A stretch of 11,840 nucleotides of DNA from positions 1-11,840 of the forward strand of contig CAZADH010000195.1 of the NCBI GenBank assembly GCA_964483805.1. The letters run 5' to 3'. This DNA is from CAZADH01 sp964483805. Its GTDB lineage: Bacteria; Muiribacteriota; Ozemobacteria; Ozemobacterales; Ozemobacteraceae. The notes beneath the pieces are model-generated. The model ran no database searches, was not told the origin of the DNA, and saw only the letters and a program-made list of their open reading frames with translations. Positions 1 through 6,440 of this stretch are shown here, piece by piece (position 1 is the stretch's first letter; every line of letters begins with the position of its first letter). Both the position numbers and the translations under genes were made by a program.

Positions 1-1658
1 TGGAACTCGTAAATACGAGAGCCATCATTTGCAATACCAATCAGGTCGCGGTCCTGGGCCGCCCGGATATGATTCTTGCCCAATGCCGGCAGGTTGTAGA
101 CCGGTTCGTCGGTGCGTGCCAGACCCGGCAGCAGACGCGCTTCTTCCTTCCGTTCCTGCAACAGGCGGGCGATTGGCACGCGATACGCGTCGGTTTCGGA
201 CTTGCCCTTGGGCACGAAGGTGTAATACGGATCGATGCCGGCCCGCCGCAGCAAGAGCCGCAGACGCGCCGCCTCGAACCGCCGCGAGACGTGGAACGTG
301 AACACGAGTTGGTTGTAGACGCCGATGCCCTGCCGCCGCAACCGATCGACCGCGGCCACCAGCTCGGGCGTGATCTCATACGGATGCTGGACGTGGGTGA
401 CCAGGCAGATCTCGCGCCGCCCGGGCTCGCGGTGACGCCCGAGGATCTCGGCCAGCGCGGGCGTGATGCGCATCGGCAGGGTCGCCGGGACCCGCGAGCC
501 AAAGCGGATCACGCCGACGTGTGGAATCGCCGCCAACCGATCGAGCAAACCGCCGATCGCTGCATCGGGCATGGCCAGCGGATCACCACCGGTCACCAAC
601 ACCTCTTGAATGGCCGGATGCTCGGCGATCCAGGCGATCGCCCGCGCCAGTTCACCAGGACCCGCCATGGCATCGGGGGCCATGACCTGATCGATTTCCC
701 AGTTGCGCTGGCAGTAGGCGCAGATCTGGGGGCACGTGTTGAACGGCTTGAGAATGCAGATGGCCGGATACCGGCGCGTCACCAGGTCGACCGGCGAGGT
801 ATCGCTCTCGCGCATGAAATCGAGATGTTTGCGATCGCGCGGTGCGCGGTCGCACATCGCCTTCGCCAACGACGGCGGCGGCAGGACCTGCGCGCGCAAT
901 GCGCGATCGTGGCCAGCAGCCGGATCGTCATCGAACAGACTCAGATAATACGGCGTCAGCCCGAACGGCACCCCGTTGGCCGTGACCAGGCCCACCGCCT
1001 CGCGCTCCGCCGCGGTCAGGGTGGTCAGCGCCTCGAGACGGGCGGCCGAGGCCACCAGATTGCGCGTCTGCCACTCCCAGTCGTGCCAGTCGGTCTCGGT
1101 GGCCGGCCAGGCCGCCAGCAACCGCGCTCGCCGCGCAGCGCGCCGGGCGCGCACCGTGTCATCGAGCCCGGCGGGATACCGCTGCATCCGCACCTCGACC
1201 TCATGCCACAACGCATCGAGATCGCTCGAGCGCGCCACGGCGGCAGCGCGGCCGCTCAGGTTGCCGGCGTGGTTCTCCATGGCGAACGACTCGGGATCGG
1301 CATGCCGACTGATTCCGCGCAGCAGATGCGTGATCTCGGCATAATACGCCGGCGTGAGCTCCGGACGGTCGACACCGCGCGCCAGATCGTGCAACACCGA
1401 AACCAGACTGGTGCCAGTGAGCCGTTCGCCCCGTTCACTCAACAACGACCGCATTGCCCGCGCGCAATCACGAATGATTGTGGTGTTGCGGTTCCAGTCG
1501 AGGTCGCCACTGAACTGCGCGGCGCGTTGTCGGTGATTGACCCAGGCAAACAGTTCATGCCGCGCTTCGGCGGGCGTCGAGAACTTGCGCAGACGCCGGA
1601 GAATCTCGTCCATCTCGCCGACGAACTGCCGGGCGTTGAACATGTCCGCCAACGTCAT
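1..1658 (-). CDS. KamA-family (lysine 2,3-aminomutase-like) radical SAM protein, C-terminus cut by window edge
   Basis: About 552 residues are visible and no stop is reached before base 1. The radical SAM cluster motif CPQICAYC has its cysteines at residues 309, 313 and 316. VTGGDPL follows at about 355-361 and IRFGSRVPATLPMRIT at about 384-399, both typical of lysine 2,3-aminomutases. The segment DWHDWEWQ at 190-197 matches the start of ordinary KamA enzymes. K528, in LPALGK, sits where that family has its PLP lysine (PGGGGK). The family uses a 4Fe-4S cluster, S-adenosylmethionine and PLP to move an amino group; the substrate here is unknown. The residues after the third cysteine are QRNW rather than the usual RRR, so this may not be a lysine enzyme. 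About 185 extra N-terminal residues precede the KamA part and match nothing I recognise. The start is the ATG at 1656-1658, overlapping the stop of the upstream Sel1 gene, with AAGGG 6 nt before it. Family call is secure; reaction is not. Confidence 0.88.
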   Translation of the reverse strand, partial: MTLADMFNARQFVGEMDEILRRLRKFSTPAEARHELFAWVNHRQRAAQFSGDLDWNRNTTIIRDCARAMRSLLSERGERLTGTSLVSVLHDLARGVDRPELTPAYYAEITHLLRGISRHADPESFAMENHAGNLSGRAAAVARSSDLDALWHEVEVRMQRYPAGLDDTVRARRAARRARLLAAWPATETDWHDWEWQTRNLVASAARLEALTTLTAAEREAVGLVTANGVPFGLTPYYLSLFDDDPAAGHDRALRAQVLPPPSLAKAMCDRAPRDRKHLDFMRESDTSPVDLVTRRYPAICILKPFNTCPQICAYCQRNWEIDQVMAPDAMAGPGELARAIAWIAEHPAIQEVLVTGGDPLAMPDAAIGGLLDRLAAIPHVGVIRFGSRVPATLPMRITPALAEILGRHREPGRREICLVTHVQHPYEITPELVAAVDRLRRQGIGVYNQLVFTFHVSRRFEAARLRLLLRRAGIDPYYTFVPKGKSETDAYRVPIARLLQERKEEARLLPGLARTDEPVYNLPALGKNHIRAAQDRDLIGIANDGSRIYEF

Positions 1659-1669
1659 TGCGGGCCCTT
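1655..1669 (-). promoter_or_regulatory. ATGA stop/start overlap with internal ribosome binding site
   Basis: On the minus strand the last codons of the Sel1 gene read CCG CAA TGA, and the ATG of the KamA-like gene shares the central bases (ATGA, 1655-1658). AAGGG (1665-1669) lies 6 nt upstream of that ATG. This arrangement is typical of translational coupling, so the two proteins are probably made from one mRNA. Confidence 0.75.
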
Positions 1670-2380
1670 GGCCGCAGGGGGATCGAGCGGCGCCTTCTGC
1701 CCGGGCTCGAGCGGCTTCTTCTTCATCATCGCCGCGATCGCCTCGTCGCGGCCCTCGAGGATGCGCCGTTCGGCGTCGGCTTTCTGATCGTCGCTCAACT
1801 TCGCGGGCAACTCGGCGAGCGCCTTGCGCGCAGCCGCATACTGGTCGGGTGGCGCCCCGAGAATCGTCGGGGAGTTGCCGTTGAGCAGCACGTAGGCCTC
1901 GACGTAATCGCGATGGACGCCGGTGCCGTTGAAGAACATCATGCCCAGATCGATCTCGGCGCCGCGGTAACCCGCGGCCGCTGCGGCACGCAGCCACTTG
2001 ACCGCCTGAAAGTAGTCTTTGGCCAGGCCCCGCCCCTCGAGGTAGAGACGCCCCAGCAGCGCCTGGGCCGGCGCGTGACCCTGCTGCGCCGACAATTGAA
2101 CCCACCGCGCACCGTCGGCCTCGTTGACCTTGCACCCCTCGCCTTCGAGCAGCGCCAAACCCCAACGCAACTGCGTGGGACCATCGGCCTTCGCCGCGGC
2201 CGCCGCACCCGCACCCTTGCCGGCACTCGCAGCCGCCGGTGCCACCGACGCCTGCCCCGAGCCTTTGCCATCGACGCCCTCGCGTGAGATCAGCACGTCA
2301 TCCGCCGCGCCCGCAACGGTAAGCGTACCGGCCGTCAGCCAGGCCGCCGCCACCAACACCCGCACTGCGTGGTTCCGCAT
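1655..2380 (-). CDS. Exported Sel1-repeat protein
   Basis: 241 residues. Residues 1-26 form a signal peptide: RNHAVR, a hydrophobic core, and an AGAA processing site. A low-complexity Ala/Gly/Lys linker covers about 37-66. Three Sel1-like (alpha/alpha, TPR-related) units follow. The first, about 69-101, contains LRWGLALLEGEG and ARWVQLSAQQGH. The second, about 104-137, contains LGRLYLEGRG and AVKWLRAAAAAG. The third, about 140-168, contains LGMMFFNGTG and AYVLLNGN. The tail (193-241) is charged and ends rich in Pro and Lys. Sel1 proteins usually act as scaffolds in protein complexes; no partner can be named. The start is supported by GGAGGA at 2386-2391, 5 nt before the ATG. Its stop overlaps the start of the KamA-like gene. 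An exported repeat protein coupled to a presumably cytoplasmic enzyme is unexpected. Confidence 0.85.
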   Translation of the reverse strand: MRNHAVRVLVAAAWLTAGTLTVAGAADDVLISREGVDGKGSGQASVAPAAASAGKGAGAAAAAKADGPTQLRWGLALLEGEGCKVNEADGARWVQLSAQQGHAPAQALLGRLYLEGRGLAKDYFQAVKWLRAAAAAGYRGAEIDLGMMFFNGTGVHRDYVEAYVLLNGNSPTILGAPPDQYAAARKALAELPAKLSDDQKADAERRILEGRDEAIAAMMKKKPLEPGQKAPLDPPAAKGPQ

Positions 2381-2400
2381 CGTCGTCCTCCCCGGGGATC

Positions 2401-2431
2401 AATGTAAATACACTTTATGCACTTCATGCAA
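2401..2431 (-). promoter_or_regulatory. Weak promoter candidate for the Sel1-KamA unit
   Basis: The only AT-rich patch in the 103 nt between the TPR gene and the Sel1 gene. On the minus strand TTGCAT (2426-2431) is followed 18 nt later by TTACAT (2402-2407). Both match the sigma-70 boxes poorly. Its position just after a hairpin would let the Sel1-KamA pair be transcribed separately. Confidence 0.25.
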
Positions 2432-2459
2432 GGGCGCCGGCAGACCTCTGCCGGCGCCC
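2432..2459 (-). terminator. Hairpin downstream of the TPR/proline-rich gene
   Basis: Perfect 12 bp stem GGGCGCCGGCAG (2432-2443) with CTGCCGGCGCCC (2448-2459) and a 4 nt loop, 24 nt past the TAA of the gene at 2484. On the minus strand it is followed by TTGCATGAAG, so the U-tract is poor. It could be a weak intrinsic terminator or an mRNA 3'-end stabiliser. Confidence 0.6.
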
Positions 2460-2483
2460 GCACCACGTGATATTGACGCGGTA

Positions 2484-3906
2484 TTACTTCTCTTGCAGGG
2501 TGTCGAACTTCTTCTGCTCGGACACCTGCTTCAACGACTGGCGGACCACGTCGAGCTGCAGGTCTTCCTTGCTGAGGTTCTTCGCGGTCTCATCGATGTT
2601 CTTCTTGGCTTTGACCGCATCGACGAACCAGGTCACATGACCGATGCGCTTGGCATCCATGGTGAAGCCGTCGAACGGATCGTTGCTCTTCTTGGCTTCA
2701 GCCTTGGCCGGAGCCTTGGCAACCGGGGCTTCTTGCACCGAGGCCTGGATATCGAAATGCGGCTGGCCCATCTTGTTCTGGGCGATCTGCATGATCTGGC
2801 TCTTGGTGAAGTGATCGGTGCAGGCTTCCATCAACATGCGGAAATCGTTGTAATCGCGGGCGCAGTTCTGCGCGGCGGCCAACAGGAGCTGGTTGCGCTC
2901 GAACGAGTTGCTCGTGCTCTTGGCCAGGTCGACGATGTCATACATCGACATGACGCGGAAGACCGACGAGCGTTTGCACGCATCGAACACCTGCGACTGC
3001 GTGAACTGGGTGCGGCATGCGCGGGAGATCGCCACGAAGTCGGCGCCGCAGCGGGCGACGCGGCAGGCTTTGAGCAGCATCTGGTCGGCCGAATACGAAT
3101 CGGGAGCCATCTTCGCCAACTGAATCATGTCGTACACCTGCGGGGTCAGGCCGGCATTGTAACCGCCACCGGGATTGTAGGGGGGAGGAGGCGGGTTGTA
3201 GGGCGGCGGGGTGTAGGTGAAGGTGGTGGTGGCTGAGCGGAGGCGCGTGGGGACGGCGCTGGGGGCGAGCGTGCTGGTGGCGGTGGCAATCGCGCTGGCG
3301 GCGGCCGGGCGGGTGGAGGTGCGGCGAGGAGCGGNNNNNNNNNNACCCGCCACCGGGTTTGTTGGGGGGTGGAGGGGGGTTGTCGGGCGGCGGGGGCGGC
3401 GGCGGATTGTACGGCGGGGGCGGCGGCGGCGGATTGTGGCCACCGTGGCCGTAACCAAGCTGGCTGAGACGATCGCGCGACTTGGAAGCGAAATCGTTGC
3501 TCGCATATTTGCGGATGCAGCGGCGATACATTTCGACCGCCTTGCCGACCTGGTTCACATTCTCGTAGGTGCGACCCAGTACGTACATCGCGTCGGGGAT
3601 CATCGTCGCATCGCTGGAACGCTCGTAACGATAAAGGAAACGTTCGAACGCATCGATCGCACCCCAGGGATCGCTGAGTTTGACGCAACAGAAGCCGATG
3701 TAATACTCGGACTGACGGCACACCCGCGGATCGACGCTCTGCCAGGCCGCAATCGTGCGGAACTGATCGAGGGCGTAGCGGTAATCGCCACGGTCCATCG
3801 CGGCTTTCGCCTGATCGAACTGATAACGCCAGTCGTACCCGAAGGATACGGCCGCGTTCGCCACCAACAAACACACCACGGCACCAATAAAGAGTTTTCG
3901 CATCAT
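2484..3906 (-). CDS. Exported TPR protein with proline-rich linker and duplicated C-terminal helical domain, interrupted by assembly gap
   Basis: The gene is split by 10 Ns at 3337-3346. Before the gap (186 codons) there is a signal peptide (MMRKLFIGAVVCLLVANAA) and about three TPR units: YQFDQAKAAMDRGDYRYALDQF, then one with IDAFERFLYRYE, then one with LGRTYENVNQVGKAVEMYRR. A proline-rich linker made of PPPPPPPYN-type units then runs up to the gap. After the gap, in another frame, come a Thr/Ala-rich stretch, a second PPPYNPPPPPYNPGGG segment and two copies of a roughly 64-residue helical unit. The last 90 or so residues are charged and end in DTLQEK, then TAA. Without the Ns the two coding parts total 1413 nt, divisible by 3, so this is almost certainly one gene. 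The C-terminal half recalls DUF4476-type domains, but I cannot confirm that. Start is ATG 3904-3906; AAGGAGGA lies 11 nt upstream. Probable periplasmic or envelope adaptor. Confidence 0.8.
2778..3134 (-). repeat. Tandem duplication of a ~64-residue helical unit within the TPR gene
   Basis: Unit 1 (from 3134 down) and unit 2 (from 2942 down) align along their length. Shared elements are YD(M/I), then LAK, S(Y/F), Q(M/L)LL, DF, AC, FT and SQ, with about one residue inserted in unit 2. The YD pairs are 192 bp apart, which is 64 codons. The conserved AC pair and further Cys residues in unit 1 suggest possible disulfides in an exported protein. Confidence 0.75.
3165..3435 (-). repeat. Proline-rich low-complexity linker flanking the gap
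   Basis: C-rich runs on the minus strand encode PPPPPPPYN-type units at 3347-3435, ending in NKPGGG at the gap, and a similar PPPYNPPPPPYNPGGG segment at 3165-3216. Near-identical motifs on both sides would make short-read assembly collapse or break here, which explains the Ns. Confidence 0.75.
3337..3346. other. Assembly gap (10 N)
   Basis: Ten ambiguous bases inside the coding sequence at 2484-3906. Ten is not a multiple of 3, so a literal translation shifts frame here. A true length that is a multiple of 3, including zero, restores one frame. The run is most likely a placeholder of unknown length. Confidence 0.95.
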
Positions 3907-3961
3907 GCTTGGACTGTTCCTCCTTGCATAGTTACCAGGAGCCGGGAAAAATGACTCCACT

Positions 3962-3991
3962 ATTGTAACAACTTCGGTACGGGGTTCGCAA
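3962..3991 (-). promoter_or_regulatory. Probable sigma-70 promoter of the TPR/proline-rich gene
   Basis: On the minus strand TTGCGA (3986-3991) is followed 18 nt later by TACAAT (3962-3967). TG precedes the -10 by one base (TGTTACAAT), making it an extended -10. Predicted transcription start is near 3955, giving a leader of about 50 nt that contains AAGGAGGA at 3918-3925. Confidence 0.55.
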
Positions 3992-4073
3992 CGTACGAAT
4001 CAACAACACCTGGAATTTTCGAGACCGCCGCGTCTCACAACTCCGTACCCCTGGCCGCGTACCCGCATCCCCC

Positions 4074-4103
4074 TTGTGGGTAGCCCGGGTTATTCAATAT
4101 AAT
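4074..4103 (+). promoter_or_regulatory. Probable sigma-70 promoter of the TDPY-repeat protein gene
   Basis: A perfect TATAAT (4098-4103) lies in the only strongly AT-rich patch of the 281 bp divergent region. TTGTGG (4074-4079), 18 nt upstream, is a weak -35. The transcript would start near 4110, with a leader of about 78 nt containing AAGGAGG (4171-4177). Nothing else clear is seen in 3992-4073 apart from a 5 bp hairpin at 4021-4036. Confidence 0.5.
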
Positions 4104-4187
4104 ATTCAAACATTTTCGCAGCGGCAGGGGTATTCTGAAGTTGTCCACGGGTGATCGAGTGAAATCGGGCAAGGAGGATTTGCACGC

Positions 4188-6296
4188 ATGAGTAAGACCT
4201 TCGCCAAGGTGTTTTGTACCGCGTTGTTGGCCACGAGCCTGGGAGGCTTCGGCATCCCGGCCCAGGCGCAGAGTCCGTTCGATGCGCAACCGGTGACGCC
4301 GCGCACCAATGCCGGCACCACGGCCAGCCAGGCGCCCGCGGCCATCGATGCTTCGGTTTTGGCCGCGCGCAGCAGCAACGCGTTTGCGACCAGCGATTAT
4401 CAGAACTGGCTGGTCAGCTTCGCCGTCATTCAGGGCACGATCAGCTTCACCGACGAGACCAGCGACTACCAGCGCTACAGTTGGTTGAAACAGATCTTTG
4501 CCGAACACGGCGTGCAGATCGTTGCCGACAACAGCAAAGACGGCTCGACCGGTTCGTTCTTCAACAAGAAGAAATTCAAGACCGTGTCGATCACCATCAA
4601 GGGTCGCGGGTTTGTGCTCAAGGCGATCAAAGACTATTACGGCGGCACTCTCGCCGGTGACCCGGGTCAGCCGCTGTGCAGCCCCGACGCCGCCCTCAAA
4701 GACATCGTCGCGGCCGAACTCGACAACCAGAAGATCGAGTTGCAGATTCTGCAAGCGTCGTTCGAACTCGACCGCCTGATCATCGCCCGCAGCAAACTGG
4801 GTGCGCTTGCACTCGGCGACAAATCGCGCAACGACAAGGCCCAGAAAGACATCAAAGAGAATCAGATTCCGGGCCTGAAGGCGAAGCTCGCGGCCAACCG
4901 CAGCAAGATCATGAGCACCTTCACCAGCCTGGCCGAGAAGGCGATCGCCGACAAGAATTTCGCCCGCGCCATCGACCTGATCAAGGCGTCCGGCGACACC
5001 GGCGAGCGCTCGACCTACATGTATGGCCAGGCACTGCAGGGCCAGGCGCAATGGGACCCGGCGATCGGCAAGTATCGGCCGCTGGTGCCGTCGAACACCT
5101 ACGGCGAGCGTGCGCAGCTTGGCATTGCCGACTGTCAGCACGGCAAGGGTGACGACCGCGCCGCTCTCGACACGATCTACGGTCTGCTCAACAACTACAC
5201 CAACTCGAGCGCGCAACAAGGTGCCCTCGCCCGCGTCGATCAATGGGGTCTTTTGAAGAAGACCGCCCAATACCCGGAGTTGCCCGGCAAGATCTCGCAA
5301 GCGTATGTGGCCAAAGCGCTGCTCGACAATGCCAACGCCCACAGCACCGCAGTGGCCGACTACAAGCGCGCTGTCGAGATCCGCGCCAACAGTGGTGACA
5401 AGGCGGCCGCGTCGAAGGCGATCCTCGACGGGTTCTCGTCAATACAATCGCAATACGCCCAGTCGCTCAATACCGCCAAAGCCGCGGCCGACAAACGCTT
5501 TGGCGAGGAACGCGCCCGCGCCCAGGGTGAAGCGACAGCGTGGCGCCAGGCCTACGATCGCGCCGTCTCCCAGGCCGACATCGACTACCGCTACGACCTG
5601 AGCCGCAAACGGCAAGACCTTGACGCTGCGCAGCGCCAGCTCGATTACCTGCTCGCCCATCCGCCGGCCCCGACACCGACGACCCCGGGCGGCACCGATC
5701 CGTATGGCGGCAACAACGGCGGCAACAGCGGTGGCACCGATCCCTACAGCGGCGGCACCACCAAGCCGAAGCCGAACACCAACACCGATCCGTATGGCGG
5801 CAGCTCGAACACCGGTACCAACTCCGGCACCGATCCGTATGCCACGAAACCCAAGACCAACACCGATCCGTATGCGACGCCGTCGAGCGGCAAGTACAAC
5901 CCGGCCGACCATCCGCGCGATCCGGTCACCGGCCAGTTCATCAAGAAGACCACGCCGACCGATCCGTACGGCAGCCAGGGCGGCACCACCGACCCGTATG
6001 CCGGCGGCCAGGCCGATTACGATGCCGCCGTGCGCGCGGCCCGTGACAAAGTCGCCCGTCTGAACAACGATTACTCGTGGCTGTACTACAACCGTGCCGA
6101 GTACGTGGCCCAGAAGACCCAGAACGAGCGCTACCAGTTGCAGCAGGCCACCGACAAGCTGGCCCGCTACGACTACAGCAAACGCGACGCATACATCGCC
6201 AACGATGCCGAAGTGAAGCGCTTCACGCAACTGACGGGCGATGCAGCCCGCCGCGTGTCGACCCTGCAGGGCCTGGCCAAAGAGGCCGGCTACTGA
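4188..6296 (+). CDS. Large exported TPR-like/coiled-coil protein with TDPY repeats
   Basis: 702 residues, family not recognised. Residues 1-27 are a clear signal peptide with processing after AQA. Residues 66-155 form a compact, mixed alpha/beta-looking region. Residues 165-250 are a charged, probably helical segment. Residues 255-420 resemble degenerate TPRs (AIADKNFARAIDLIKASGD, YMYGQALQGQAQWDPAIGKY, AVADYKRAVEIRANSGDK). A heptad-rich coiled coil covers about 425-490. A Gly/Asn/Thr/Pro-rich linker at 491-605 carries seven TDPY motifs. A second coiled coil at about 610-665 and a helical tail end the protein. The architecture suggests a periplasmic or envelope scaffold. The gene stands alone, divergent from another exported TPR protein with a low-complexity linker, so the two may share regulation. 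AAGGAGG lies 10 nt before the ATG. Cys10 is in the signal sequence but not in a convincing lipobox. Coding status is certain; function unknown. Confidence 0.9.
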   Translation: MSKTFAKVFCTALLATSLGGFGIPAQAQSPFDAQPVTPRTNAGTTASQAPAAIDASVLAARSSNAFATSDYQNWLVSFAVIQGTISFTDETSDYQRYSWLKQIFAEHGVQIVADNSKDGSTGSFFNKKKFKTVSITIKGRGFVLKAIKDYYGGTLAGDPGQPLCSPDAALKDIVAAELDNQKIELQILQASFELDRLIIARSKLGALALGDKSRNDKAQKDIKENQIPGLKAKLAANRSKIMSTFTSLAEKAIADKNFARAIDLIKASGDTGERSTYMYGQALQGQAQWDPAIGKYRPLVPSNTYGERAQLGIADCQHGKGDDRAALDTIYGLLNNYTNSSAQQGALARVDQWGLLKKTAQYPELPGKISQAYVAKALLDNANAHSTAVADYKRAVEIRANSGDKAAASKAILDGFSSIQSQYAQSLNTAKAAADKRFGEERARAQGEATAWRQAYDRAVSQADIDYRYDLSRKRQDLDAAQRQLDYLLAHPPAPTPTTPGGTDPYGGNNGGNSGGTDPYSGGTTKPKPNTNTDPYGGSSNTGTNSGTDPYATKPKTNTDPYATPSSGKYNPADHPRDPVTGQFIKKTTPTDPYGSQGGTTDPYAGGQADYDAAVRAARDKVARLNNDYSWLYYNRAEYVAQKTQNERYQLQQATDKLARYDYSKRDAYIANDAEVKRFTQLTGDAARRVSTLQGLAKEAGY
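5694..6005 (+). repeat. Seven TDPY motifs in a low-complexity linker
   Basis: TDPY occurs at residues 503, 517, 533, 548, 559, 591 and 601 of the protein at 4188-6296. It is followed by GG, SG, GG, AT, AT, GS and AG. The DNA copies share a core close to ACCGATCCGTATG. Spacing varies from 10 to 32 residues, so this is a repeat-expanded spacer rather than a regular fold. Confidence 0.85.
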
Positions 6297-6327
6297 GTTA
6301 GCGCGACGCCCACCGCGGCGTCACGAC

Positions 6328-6358
6328 AAGCGGGCGGGGGTTCATCCCCCGCCCGCTT
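6328..6358. terminator. Strong hairpin terminator between convergent genes
   Basis: Perfect 13 bp stem AAGCGGGCGGGGG (6328-6340) with CCCCCGCCCGCTT (6346-6358) and a 5 nt loop. It lies 31 nt after the stop at 6296 and 82 nt after the stop of the minus-strand gene at 6441. On the plus strand ACTTTGTC follows. It probably serves both genes. A smaller 6 bp hairpin lies at 6305-6322. The rest of 6297-6440 appears empty. Confidence 0.8.
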
Positions 6359-6440
6359 ACTTTGTCAATACGTTGTGCGCAACCCGAGCACGTCCAGCAA
6401 CCATGGGCGCGAAGGGCCCGCGCTCACGAGCTCGGCGCGC

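Noticed and set aside
69..1787. 572-codon open frame on the plus strand
   Set aside because: It lies antisense to the KamA-like gene, whose motifs (CX3CX2C, TGGDPL) are unmistakable on the minus strand. Its translation is Arg/His/Gln-rich with no domain; such mirror frames are normal in GC-rich genes.
2124..3236. 370-codon open frame on the plus strand
   Set aside because: It runs antisense across two genes, their intergenic hairpin and a promoter, with no recognisable domain.
2484..3906. Pseudogene caused by a frameshift
   Set aside because: The apparent frameshift coincides exactly with the 10 Ns, and both halves otherwise keep open frames with strong coding bias.
4035..5342. 435-codon open frame on the minus strand
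   Set aside because: Antisense to the exported 702-residue protein, starting inside it and ending in the promoter region. The plus strand has a signal peptide and ribosome site.
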